Below, one piece after another: positions 1 through 7,683 of a stretch of DNA of 64,000 nucleotides (position 1 is the first letter of the stretch; every line of letters starts with the position of its first letter). Source of the stretch: an uncultured Lachnospiraceae bacterium. GTDB taxonomy: Bacteria > Bacillota > Clostridia > Lachnospirales > Lachnospiraceae. Position numbers and translations under genes: made by a program. The stretch is from assembly GCA_946552115.1 (NCBI GenBank), contig CAMNRH010000001.1, forward strand, positions 91,797 to 155,796. The letters are read 5' to 3'. The notes under the pieces are model-generated. The model had not been told where the DNA came from, did no database searches, and saw only the letters and a list, made by a program, of their open reading frames with translations.

Positions 1-862
1 CTGTCACCACATATTCCCGTCCGTCGCCGGCAATATGCGGATAGACGCCCATTTCCAAAGCCTTAAGAAGCGTAGATTTTCCGTGATAGCCTCCGCCTAC
101 AATCAGAGTAATCCCTTTCTTAATTCCCATACCGGTTATTTTTCCCCTGTACGGAAGGTTCATCGTCACCTCCATTGATTCCGGAGAAGTGAACCTGACC
201 GCGCCTTTCATCGGACGCTGGGATACTCCCGATTCTCTTGGAAGTACGGAACCGTTTGCCACAAACGCCACCAGGCCAAGCTCTCCTAAGCGGCCTTTTA
301 TATACTCCCTGTCCTCGGAAAGCTCCATCACCTTTTCCGTACGGCTTTTATCTAAATTCCCGTAAAGCAGCGCATTTTCCACACATTCCGGCAGAAAATC
401 AAACAAAATCTTCATAAGCTCCCTTGCGTTAATCGTTCTTCCGTTGGCCGGAAAGCCTGCTTCAAAACGGACAATAACGTCCCCGTTTGCCGGATTTACC
501 GTGCAGGCGCTCCGCTCCAAAACCTCCTGCCCGCACCTTGTCACAGACAAAATCCCGCTCTTCCCGGAGCCCTTTGCCTGAAAGGAATATTCTGCCGCCT
601 GCCTCTCGAAGCATCTTGTCAGGTAGTCCTGAAGAGCAATACGCTTATGCTTTTCATCATATAGCCTTTCCGGAAATCTGGCCGTCTTTCCCGCCACCTC
701 AATATGAAGCTTCGACGGAGCCGCAAACGGATCGCCCTGTACATGGTCAATCGTCAGCACATATTTTCCGAAACGATAGCTTCCTTTCGTACCCTTATAA
801 GCCGGGTACCCTTTCCTGTCAATACTGTATAACAGCTGTCTCAAATCATCTGCCGTTCTCAT
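1..862 (-). CDS. Predicted ABC-class ATPase (ABC_ATPase family), C-terminus cut by window edge
   Basis: About 287 codons are present, reading from ATG at 862 to the window edge; the C-terminal half lies outside. The N-terminal part reads MRTADDLRQLLYSID and the P-loop is visible near residue 255 (GGGYHGKSTLL), followed by a GDGREYVVT segment. This combination is typical of the predicted ABC-class ATPase family (COG3044/PF09818), soluble ATPases of unknown cellular role that lack transporter membrane domains. The start lies 2 bp after the stop of the upstream pentapeptide-repeat gene, so the two are probably co-transcribed. Family assignment is firm from the motif set; function is not known. 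Confidence 0.88.
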   Translation of the reverse strand, partial: MRTADDLRQLLYSIDRKGYPAYKGTKGSYRFGKYVLTIDHVQGDPFAAPSKLHIEVAGKTARFPERLYDEKHKRIALQDYLTRCFERQAAEYSFQAKGSGKSGILSVTRCGQEVLERSACTVNPANGDVIVRFEAGFPANGRTINARELMKILFDFLPECVENALLYGNLDKSRTEKVMELSEDREYIKGRLGELGLVAFVANGSVLPRESGVSQRPMKGAVRFTSPESMEVTMNLPYRGKITGMGIKKGITLIVGGGYHGKSTLLKALEMGVYPHIAGDGREYVVT

Positions 863-864
863 AA

Positions 865-1566
865 TTAATATGCCATTGCCTCCTCTCTTGTCAGCCAGAA
901 ATGAATTCCCGTTGTGGAATCCTGCCATCTGTCCTCGTTAAAATCAGCCACCTCTACCCATTCGCCCTTTTTATAGATAAAATTCTCATCCACTAAAGAC
1001 CACGCCTCGTCAAAGCTCTCCTGATAGTCGAAGCTTTTAATCGTCAGCACTTTCGCCTTATTGCACCTGCAGGAGGGACGCGTAGCAGAAGTCCGCTTTG
1101 CATCCTCCGGAACAAGAAGCTGTACAAGACGGTCGTTGACACATTTCTTATATGCCAGAAACGCCCCTTTTTCCGGACAATGAAGTCTGAACCACTCTGT
1201 ATCCTCATCCGACACAATTCCGTCAAGCCTTGCATATTCCAGAACCGCTCCGTATAAATTTGCGCCCCGGATGTCACATTTTCGCATATCGCAATATCGA
1301 AAGGACGCCGTTACCATCCTCGAATGACTAAAATCAGCCCCGTACATCGGACAGCCGTCAAACAGCGCATTTTCCACTGTCCCGCCGTGAAAATCTGCGC
1401 CGTTTAAAATAACATTCTGAAAGGAGCTCAAAGTAAAATCTATATCGCTTAAATTCCATCCGGTTAAATCCATATCCCTGAATTCACAGGAGGTAAAGGA
1501 CAGCCTTTCCCTTTCTTTTCCTGCAGCTATCTGCTTTTTTAATTCCTCTGATAATATCCTCCGCAT
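865..1566 (-). CDS. Pentapeptide-repeat protein with C-terminal DUF5758-like domain
   Basis: A 233-residue soluble protein. The first ~125 residues carry A(D/N)LXX-type pentapeptide repeats (for example GADFHG, GANLYGA, LEYARLDG), which fold as a right-handed beta-helix. The last ~90 residues (LVQLLVPEDAKRTSA... FIYKKGEWVEVADF... TGIHFWLTREEA) match the DUF5758 type often fused to such repeats. I chose ATG 1566: a GAGG sits 6 bp upstream of it, whereas the in-frame ATG at 1578 has no ribosome-binding site. The gene ends 2 bp before the ABC-class ATPase gene. No signal peptide or catalytic motif is seen; function unknown, perhaps a binding scaffold. Confidence 0.87.
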   Translation of the reverse strand: MRRILSEELKKQIAAGKERERLSFTSCEFRDMDLTGWNLSDIDFTLSSFQNVILNGADFHGGTVENALFDGCPMYGADFSHSRMVTASFRYCDMRKCDIRGANLYGAVLEYARLDGIVSDEDTEWFRLHCPEKGAFLAYKKCVNDRLVQLLVPEDAKRTSATRPSCRCNKAKVLTIKSFDYQESFDEAWSLVDENFIYKKGEWVEVADFNEDRWQDSTTGIHFWLTREEAMAY

Positions 1567-1613
1567 GATAAACCTCATTCATCATATCATCTGCAAAACA
1601 GACATGCCCTGTA

Positions 1614-2150
1614 CTATAAATCCACTATCCGCGCCCTGTGATGGATATGCGGCAGAAACTTTTTCAGAAGATCCTGAGTCTTAAATTTCAGATGGCTGGT
1701 ATTTATTCCCGGATTGCATCCAAACCATTCGCTCTCCGCGACCTCCTTATCAACAATCACCTGCACATAATCATCCTCGTCCGTAAGAAGTCCTGCGACG
1801 CTTGCGGAGCCCGGAGTCGTTCCCAGATGCTCCATCATCTTCTCCGGCGGAGCAAACGACATATGTGACACTCCCAGTTTTTTGCTGAAAGAAGCCGTGT
1901 CAAATGCCTTGTCCGCAGGCATCACAAGAAGGAAAAAGGTAGTCTTTTTCTGATTGCATAAAAAGACGTTTTTCCGAATCTGTGTCCCGATTGCTTTATC
2001 AATCGCCGCACATTCCTCCATCGAAGCAGCCGGGTCATTATCCACCCTCTCATAAGGAATCTTAAGCTTATCTAAGGTCTCATACATCTTCCGCTCTAAA
2101 GGCATCCGTTCATCCTTCGGCGCCGTTGTTGTAATTTCACTGATATACAT
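1614..2150 (-). CDS. YbaK/EbsC-type aminoacyl-tRNA deacylase (ProX/PrdX-like)
   Basis: A 178-residue single-domain protein of the YbaK/prolyl-tRNA-synthetase-associated (INS-like) editing superfamily. Such trans-editing factors hydrolyse mischarged tRNA (Ala- or Cys-tRNAPro for close relatives). Family features seen: a KNVFLCNQKKTTFFLLVMPADK strand region around residue 70, a GTTPGSASVAGLL loop near 115, and a VIVDKEVAESEWFGCNPG region near 140. ATG 2150 is chosen because an AGGAGG lies 5 bp upstream; the in-frame GTG at 2165 has no such site. A possible -10 (TATACT) occurs at 2188-2193 without a convincing -35. Substrate specificity cannot be read from sequence alone. Confidence 0.85.
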   Translation of the reverse strand: MYISEITTTAPKDERMPLERKMYETLDKLKIPYERVDNDPAASMEECAAIDKAIGTQIRKNVFLCNQKKTTFFLLVMPADKAFDTASFSKKLGVSHMSFAPPEKMMEHLGTTPGSASVAGLLTDEDDYVQVIVDKEVAESEWFGCNPGINTSHLKFKTQDLLKKFLPHIHHRARIVDL

Positions 2151-2242
2151 GACGTCCTCCTGCACTACTAATTTTTAACCATGTACAGTATAACATGTCT
2201 AATCAATAAAGTCCATGAAGAGAATAGACAGAAAGGAGTCTG

Positions 2243-3259
2243 TTAAGGATGGCAATGTTTACAGGCATCATAGCCCTGATTTACAATATCCTCCCTGCTG
2301 CCTGTATATTCCTGCTTATTTGCATCTTTCATTCCCTTTATATCCCGGCATCCGGGAGAATGAAATTTTTTTGTGTTTGTATTAAGAATATATGTATTCT
2401 CACTTACAACTGATTGCTGTTTTGTTTCATCCTCCGCCGGTTCCTCTGACGGATTGTCTGCTTCCCGGGCTGCAGATGTATCATTATCTTTTTCCGGAGC
2501 CGCCCGGCTACTGTCTCCCGATGTATAATCAATCGTAATCCCCGGCTGAATATTATACACAAAAACATTAAATTGTATGCCGTCACCCTCATCCTCTACC
2601 GACAAGGCCTCCATATGTACGCCGTTAGCCAGAAGATTTTCTTCTTCAAATACAGGTGTTACCCTATACATAACATGATTATTTGTCTCTTTTACATAAT
2701 CTGCCACCATATTTTCAAAAGGGGCCATTCCCTCGACATTCAAATATCTTGTCCCGGTTATCAGATTCTTTTCATTGGCGTTTTCTGCCGATAACTGATA
2801 ACCGATTAAATGGCAGCGGTTATATAAATACCTTCCGTCTACATTCTCATATTTTATCGTATGCCATCCGCTGGGCTTTACTTTTCCTATGCTCCCGCGT
2901 TCTTCTGTCGGCATAATATCCGTGCCGACACAGGCAAAAGCAGCGCCGCATCGTCCTAATGAATCTAATTCAGAATAGTTTTCAAATGATTCTGCCACTA
3001 TTTCATCATCTGAGAATTGCGGAACATTGTCATTGATGATTACATATGGCGTATCATCTGACGGAATACTTATATGCTCATCCGGATTTTTATCGTCTGT
3101 ATTCTGAGCTTCATCTGTCTCCCCGTTTTTCTGTACCTCTTCTTTAATTTCCTCCCGAGCGTTCCCGGACGGAGTCTCACTTTCTTTTAAACCGCAGCCT
3201 GATGTCAATATCGCTAATGAGAGAAGCATTGCTGCTAACCCTGTGTATATTCTTTTCAT
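2243..3259 (-). CDS. Secreted DNA/RNA non-specific endonuclease lipoprotein with C-terminal Cys-rich domain
   Basis: 338 residues. The N-terminus is a lipoprotein signal (MKRIYTGLAAMLLSLAILTSGC; lipobox LTSGC, lipidated Cys ~22). An acidic linker follows to ~residue 75. Residues ~80-245 are a beta-beta-alpha-metal nuclease of the NucA/EndA type, with NRCHLIGYQL in place of the usual DRGH and a following Asn (NLITGTRYLN) expected to bind metal. After a second charged linker, residues ~290-338 hold FHSPGCRDIK...GYDACKHCHP, a probable zinc-binding Ada-like domain also found on bacterial ComEC-type and surface nucleases. AAGAGGTG precedes ATG 3259. The gene reads away from the FtsA-like gene. Likely job: extracellular nucleic-acid degradation or nutrient scavenging (inference). 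Confidence 0.88.
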   Translation of the reverse strand: MKRIYTGLAAMLLSLAILTSGCGLKESETPSGNAREEIKEEVQKNGETDEAQNTDDKNPDEHISIPSDDTPYVIINDNVPQFSDDEIVAESFENYSELDSLGRCGAAFACVGTDIMPTEERGSIGKVKPSGWHTIKYENVDGRYLYNRCHLIGYQLSAENANEKNLITGTRYLNVEGMAPFENMVADYVKETNNHVMYRVTPVFEEENLLANGVHMEALSVEDEGDGIQFNVFVYNIQPGITIDYTSGDSSRAAPEKDNDTSAAREADNPSEEPAEDETKQQSVVSENTYILNTNTKKFHSPGCRDIKGMKDANKQEYTGSREDIVNQGYDACKHCHP

Positions 3260-3423
3260 AAAACACCTCTTAATGTATTGTAGTAAATTATGTACTCGCT
3301 TTCATATCGCATTTCTCTGCAAATACAGAAAGAATTCCGCTCCCTTTCCCGTTCTACAGCATTAAATATAGCATGATTTTTTCATAGACAGCAATACATA
3401 TTTCTCAGATTTTCATGAAAAGA

Positions 3424-3452
3424 TTTACATTAGATTGCAATTTGACTATAAT
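3424..3452 (+). promoter_or_regulatory. Sigma-A promoter for FtsA-like gene
   Basis: TTTACA at 3424-3429, a 17-bp spacer, then TATAAT at 3447-3452, about 45 bp before the chosen start. The 3260-3498 divergent region otherwise holds only this promoter and the ribosome-binding site of the minus-strand nuclease gene. Confidence 0.75.
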
Positions 3453-3498
3453 ATGATTTAGAAGAAAGAGCCGATGAAACGGCATGGGAGGAGAACAT

Positions 3499-5595
3499 AT
3501 GGCAGACAAACAAAGCGGCGCTTTAAAGCCTCAGCCGGAGCATACAATATTTGCTTTAGATATTGGAACAAGAAGTATTATCGGAATGGTAGGAACCGTC
3601 GAGGACGGAAAGATAAATATTATTGCCATTGAAAAAGAAGAGCATACAGAACGTGCAATGATAGACGGACAGATTGAAAACATAGAAAGAGTATCCCGAT
3701 TGGCAGAAAAGGTAAAAAAAAGACTGGAGAAGAAGCTGAATCTTTCCTTAACCCGTGTCTGCGTTGCGGCCGCCGGACGGGCGCTGCGCACCCAGAGAGC
3801 TGATTTTGAGCTTAAGCTTCCCGGTTCCAAGCTTATTGACGATGAAATGATAAGCCGTCTGGAGGCGGGTGCTATCAGCCGCGCCGAGGAACTTTTTGAC
3901 GAGGAAAACGCAGCGGAAAATGATTCCCGCCGTTTTTACCTGGTAGGCTATACCGTCTGCCAGTATTATCTGGACCAATATATGATTTCCAGCCTGAAAG
4001 ACCACAGAGGGAAAACAATCAAGGCAGATTTAATCGCGACCTTTCTCCCGAGTGAGGTAGTGGAAAGTCTTTATACTACTATGAATAAAATAGATTTGGA
4101 TGTCGTCAGCATTACCCTTGAGCCGATTGCCGCTATTAATGCCGCAATTCCTGAAAACCTGCGGCTTCTGAATCTTGTTATGGTAGACATCGGCGCAGGA
4201 ACCTCCGATATTGCTGTCTGCACGGGCGGCAGCGTAATCGGCTATACGATGGCAACCGTAGCCGGTGATGAAATCACGGAAATGATTATGAAAAAATACC
4301 TTGTGGATTTTGAAACCGCCGAGTCCATAAAGGCACAAATCGATTTACAAAAAGAGGTTACCTTTACAGACATCTTAGGCTTCGAGCAAAAGGCTTCGCA
4401 GGAGGAACTTCTTAGCTGTATCCAAAGCGCTTCCGAGCTTTTGTGCAGGGAAATTGCAGACAAAGTTCTTGAAGTGAACGGAAACGCTCCGTCCGCATTG
4501 TTTCTCGCCGGGGGCGGCAGCAAATTGGCCGGTCTTACGGAAGGACTCACGGCCGCTCTTCAGATGGATGCCAACCGTATCGCAATTGCCGGAAACAATT
4601 TCCGCGCAAACGCCTGTTCCGAAGAATATGATTTGAATAATCCTGAATATGCGACTCCCCTCGGCATTGTTATCTCCTCCGGCCTGAACCTGATAAACGA
4701 CAGTTTCCGGGTGACCTTAAACGGAAAGCCCGCCAAGCTTTTCCGAAGCGGCAGCTTTACCGCACTCAATCTGCTGATGATGAACGGCTACAATTTCCAG
4801 GATATTTTAGGACGCTCCGGTCTCAGCCTGATTATAACCGTCAATGGAAAACGGAAAATCTTCTACGGAAAAGCAGCGCAGCCTGCGGCCCTTTTTATCA
4901 ACAAAAAAGAAGGAAAACTCTCCGATGTTATCCATGCGGGAGATTATATTGATTTCACACCGGCCTCTCCCGGCGTGTCGGCAAGCCTGTGCCTCGGCGA
5001 GCTTGAGGGAGCCTCGGAAGCCATTGAAATTACTCTGAACGGAAGTCCCGCATCCCCGGATACTCCTCTGAAAAACGGGGATATTGTTCGTTTACGCTTC
5101 GAAAAGAATAAAAAACCGGAAGAACCCTCTTCGGAAAACGACTTTGCACCGGAGGACTTTGACCTGCCGGATATGCTGGAAACCGACTCTCTCGACTGGG
5201 AGGTGGTCTCTGTCATAGATAATAATATAGAGCCGGACGAACCGGAACCGGATTTTGAAACAGAAACAGAGCCGGAACCGGATTTTGAAACGGAAGCAGA
5301 GCCGGAACCGGATTTTGAAACGGAAGCAGAACCAGAACTGGATTTTGGAACGAAACCGGAGCCTAAAATAAAGCAGACACCGGAGATTGTTTTTCACTTA
5401 AATAACATTCCTCTGCGCCTCCCGTGCAAGGAGGACGGAAATCCCTACTACCTGATGGACATGATTCAATATTCCGGTATTGACATCAAACAGCCAAAAG
5501 GTAAGGTGACGCTGACCGTAAACGGAGTTCCCGGACTGTTCCAGCAGCCGCTTGCGCCCGGAGACGTAATATGTATTAAAGATGAAAGCCTTTAA
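3499..5595 (+). CDS. Orphan FtsA-like actin-fold ATPase with C-terminal extra domains
   Basis: 698 residues. Residues ~10-370 have the FtsA/actin-like fold: ALDIGTRSIIGMVG (phosphate 1), an SHS2-like insertion around 85-175, VDIGAGTSDIAV near 230 (phosphate 2) and LFLAGGGSKLAGL near 335 (adenosine loop). FtsA tethers FtsZ to the membrane, but this gene is not in a division cluster; it stands alone before maf. After the actin domain come two or three modules with a repeated pattern of LTVNG...L.PGD(V/I) strands (residues ~400-530 and ~635-698), separated by an acidic tandem-repeat linker. No amphipathic membrane-binding helix ends the protein. ATG 3499 is chosen because GGAGGAG lies 5 bp upstream; the ATG at 3484 overlaps that site. 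Division or cell-shape role is inferred from fold only. Confidence 0.85.
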   Translation: MADKQSGALKPQPEHTIFALDIGTRSIIGMVGTVEDGKINIIAIEKEEHTERAMIDGQIENIERVSRLAEKVKKRLEKKLNLSLTRVCVAAAGRALRTQRADFELKLPGSKLIDDEMISRLEAGAISRAEELFDEENAAENDSRRFYLVGYTVCQYYLDQYMISSLKDHRGKTIKADLIATFLPSEVVESLYTTMNKIDLDVVSITLEPIAAINAAIPENLRLLNLVMVDIGAGTSDIAVCTGGSVIGYTMATVAGDEITEMIMKKYLVDFETAESIKAQIDLQKEVTFTDILGFEQKASQEELLSCIQSASELLCREIADKVLEVNGNAPSALFLAGGGSKLAGLTEGLTAALQMDANRIAIAGNNFRANACSEEYDLNNPEYATPLGIVISSGLNLINDSFRVTLNGKPAKLFRSGSFTALNLLMMNGYNFQDILGRSGLSLIITVNGKRKIFYGKAAQPAALFINKKEGKLSDVIHAGDYIDFTPASPGVSASLCLGELEGASEAIEITLNGSPASPDTPLKNGDIVRLRFEKNKKPEEPSSENDFAPEDFDLPDMLETDSLDWEVVSVIDNNIEPDEPEPDFETETEPEPDFETEAEPEPDFETEAEPELDFGTKPEPKIKQTPEIVFHLNNIPLRLPCKEDGNPYYLMDMIQYSGIDIKQPKGKVTLTVNGVPGLFQQPLAPGDVICIKDESL
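5243..5362 (+). repeat. 30-bp tandem repeat coding acidic linker
   Basis: About four copies of a 30-bp unit encode the decapeptide EPEPDFETEA and variants inside the FtsA-like gene. The copies are nearly identical at DNA level, indicating recent slippage expansion of a disordered acidic spacer. Confidence 0.9.
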
Positions 5596-5654
5596 CAAAT
5601 AAGCTTTCCGTATATACTGCAAAATCAAATTCAGAAGTAGAATCAGGAGGTATT

Positions 5655-6251
5655 ATGAAATATATTTTAGCCTCTGCCTCGCCCCGCAGAAAGGAACTGC
5701 TCACCCGGACAGGTATCACATTTGAAGTGTTTCCCTCGTCGGTAAAAGAGACAATTACAAAATCGAATCCCTGTGATGTTGTAATGGAGCTGGCATCCCA
5801 GAAAGCAGAGGACGTTTACCGTCATTTTTCCGGGAAGAATAAAATGCCCCCATCCGAAGACCTTACTGTCATCGGCGCAGATACCATTGTCGTTTACCGG
5901 GATGAAATTCTCGGGAAGCCCGCCGACAAATCAGAAGCCTATGATATGCTTTCCCTGCTTGCGAACCGTACTCATCAGGTATATACCGGCGTGTCTTTGA
6001 TCATACGCAAAAAGGAAAAGGAGTCACACCGAACCTTTTACGAAAAAACAGATGTGACTCTCTATCCGATTGCGAAAGAGGAGCTCCATGCCTATGTGAA
6101 CTCCGGTGACTGTCTTGATAAAGCCGGCGCATACGGCATCCAGGGTCCCTTTGCCATCCATATAAAGGGAATCTGCGGCGATTATAACAATGTAGTAGGA
6201 CTTCCTGTCGGACGTCTCTATCAGGAGCTCCTTTTATCCCGCTTTTCTTAA
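5655..6251 (+). CDS. maf: Maf nucleoside-triphosphate pyrophosphatase
   Basis: 198 residues, a full-length Maf-family protein that hydrolyses non-canonical or modified nucleoside triphosphates (dTTP/UTP-type for most members) to monophosphates. The N-terminal signature ILASASPRRKELL, the GADTIV motif near 75, the KPADKSEAYDML segment near 95 and the DKAGAYGIQG segment near 155 are all present. AGGAGG lies 6 bp before ATG 5655. It follows the FtsA-like gene by 59 bp and is probably co-transcribed; maf often neighbours division and shape genes in Firmicutes. The 3' end overlaps the convergent aminotransferase gene by 18 bp. Confidence 0.95.
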   Translation: MKYILASASPRRKELLTRTGITFEVFPSSVKETITKSNPCDVVMELASQKAEDVYRHFSGKNKMPPSEDLTVIGADTIVVYRDEILGKPADKSEAYDMLSLLANRTHQVYTGVSLIIRKKEKESHRTFYEKTDVTLYPIAKEELHAYVNSGDCLDKAGAYGIQGPFAIHIKGICGDYNNVVGLPVGRLYQELLLSRFS

Positions 6252-7475
6252 TTCCGTATATCTTTCCGCTGCCGCTCTGATGGAATCGCGCATAATAATC
6301 ATGAGCTCGTCAATCTGCTTTTTCGTCACAATCAGCGGCGGAATCATACGATTAATACTGTCTCCGATTGCCGTAATCAGCGCCATCCGCTCCAGGCATT
6401 CATGCTTTATCTCCTCTGCAATCGGAAGATCATATTCACATCCGACCAGAAGACCTCTTCCCCTTGCTTCTTTCACATGGGGGAGCTTTGAAAGCTCCTG
6501 CTTCATATATTCGCCCATCTCTTTTGCATTACCGCTTAAATCCCTGTCAAGAATTTCAGAGATGGAAGCATAGCCTGCCGCACATGCCAGCGGATTCCCG
6601 CCGTAGGTCGAGCCGTGAGCTCCCGCTCCAAACGACATTGCTATTTTAGAAGAGGTACAGCAGGCTCCGACAGGCATACCGCCTCCCATTGCTTTGGCCA
6701 TAGATACCATATCGGGCTTCACGCCATAGCCCATATATGCCATCGGTGCTCCGGTCCGCCCCCATCCTGTCTGTACTTCATCAAACAGCAGAAGCATGTC
6801 GTTATCATCGCAGAGCTTCCGAAGTCCCTCCATAAATTCCTGCGTCGCCGGATGAACGCCGCCTTCTCCCTGCACCGGCTCTATCATAATAGCAATCGTA
6901 TTTTTTGTAACTTTGGACGTAAAATCCTCAAGATTGTTATATTCGGCGTAAGAAAATCCCGGAAGCATCGGCTTAAAACCATTTTGAACCGCATTATCTG
7001 TCTGCCCGGTTGCCGACATCGCTCCGTATGTTCTTCCATGAAAACCGTTTTTTGCCGTAATGATATGGTATCTTTCCGGCCCATAATTATCCACGCCGTA
7101 TTTTCTTGCCATCTTTATCATACATTCATTCGCTTCTGTTCCTGAATTCTGATAAAATATTTTATCCATCCCAATCGTGTCACAGATTTTCTTTGCAAGA
7201 AGCGCCTGCGGAATCGTATACGGATAATTGAACGTATGCACAATATCCTGAAGCTGCTCCTTAATCGCCTCAATTACCTTTTTATTTCTGTTTCCAGGAC
7301 TGTTTACCGCAACCCCGCCGTAAAAATCGAGGTAAGCGTTTCCCTCCTCGTCATACAGATACATTCCCTCTGCGCGCTCTGCAATAAAATCATAACGCTC
7401 ATACGTCTCCACCATATACTGATTAATAATTTTTTTAAGCTCCTGTGCCGTCAGCCCGGTATCCTTCAATTTCAT
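6234..7475 (-). CDS. Class III PLP-dependent aminotransferase (acetylornithine/4-aminobutyrate type)
   Basis: 413 residues of fold-type I class III aminotransferase. Seen: YLDFYGGVAVNSPGNRN near 45, QNSGTEANECMIKMAR near 100, NGFHGRTYGA near 130, the PLP-contact DEVQTGWGRTG near 225, and SMAKAMGGGMPVG near 250 with the Schiff-base lysine. The family includes ArgD, GABA and ornithine aminotransferases; no arg genes flank it, so I do not assign a substrate. ATG 7475 is chosen because GGAGAGAGG precedes it; the frame stays open upstream through a structured leader but without a good start. A strong promoter and three hairpins precede it (see the leader entry). Confidence 0.9.
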   Translation of the reverse strand: MKLKDTGLTAQELKKIINQYMVETYERYDFIAERAEGMYLYDEEGNAYLDFYGGVAVNSPGNRNKKVIEAIKEQLQDIVHTFNYPYTIPQALLAKKICDTIGMDKIFYQNSGTEANECMIKMARKYGVDNYGPERYHIITAKNGFHGRTYGAMSATGQTDNAVQNGFKPMLPGFSYAEYNNLEDFTSKVTKNTIAIMIEPVQGEGGVHPATQEFMEGLRKLCDDNDMLLLFDEVQTGWGRTGAPMAYMGYGVKPDMVSMAKAMGGGMPVGACCTSSKIAMSFGAGAHGSTYGGNPLACAAGYASISEILDRDLSGNAKEMGEYMKQELSKLPHVKEARGRGLLVGCEYDLPIAEEIKHECLERMALITAIGDSINRMIPPLIVTKKQIDELMIIMRDSIRAAAERYTELRKAG

Positions 7476-7514
7476 ATTTCCTCTCTCCTGTCTCATCATT
7501 CTGTCTGCAATCGG

Positions 7515-7635
7515 GTAGGGAAGACTTTCCCTACTCGCCGCGCGCCCCGTGCGCCGCCTTAGCAGCATACTTCTTCTGCACGGGGCTGCGCATAAAAAGA
7601 CGCCGCATCTTACGATACGGCGCCCTTGCCTCAAC
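7515..7635 (-). ncRNA. Structured 5' leader with three hairpins upstream of aminotransferase gene
   Basis: Reading the minus strand from the predicted transcription start (~7635): hairpin 1 at 7600-7623 (10-bp stem with two or three wobbles, GTAA loop) followed at once by CTTTTTAT, so it looks like an intrinsic terminator; hairpin 2 at 7540-7591 (GCGC-A-GCCCCGTGC pairing with GCACGGGGC-GCGC: 13 bp with one bulged A, and an inner GCTGC/GCGGC stem); hairpin 3 at 7515-7534 (GTAGGGAA/TTCCCTAC, 8 bp). The ribosome-binding site lies ~30 nt beyond. I do not recognise a known riboswitch class; an attenuator or protein-responsive leader is an inference. Confidence 0.55.
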
Positions 7636-7641
7636 GCTTAT

Positions 7642-7670
7642 AGTATATTCCACTATTTTTAATCCGTCAA
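7642..7670 (-). promoter_or_regulatory. Sigma-A promoter of aminotransferase leader
   Basis: TTGACG (7665-7670), 17-bp spacer, TATACT (7642-7647). It is a near-consensus promoter placed 167 bp before the coding start, which makes the structured leader part of the transcript. Confidence 0.8.
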
Positions 7671-7683
7671 TACTTTTTTTATT

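Noticed and set aside
5092..5397. A 101-codon minus-strand frame rich in Phe/Arg
   Set aside because: It is the reverse reading of the acidic tandem repeat in the FtsA-like gene.
7476..7634. N-terminal extension of the aminotransferase
   Set aside because: The extra residues are Arg/Cys-rich and derive from the hairpin leader; GGAGAGAGG supports ATG 7475.
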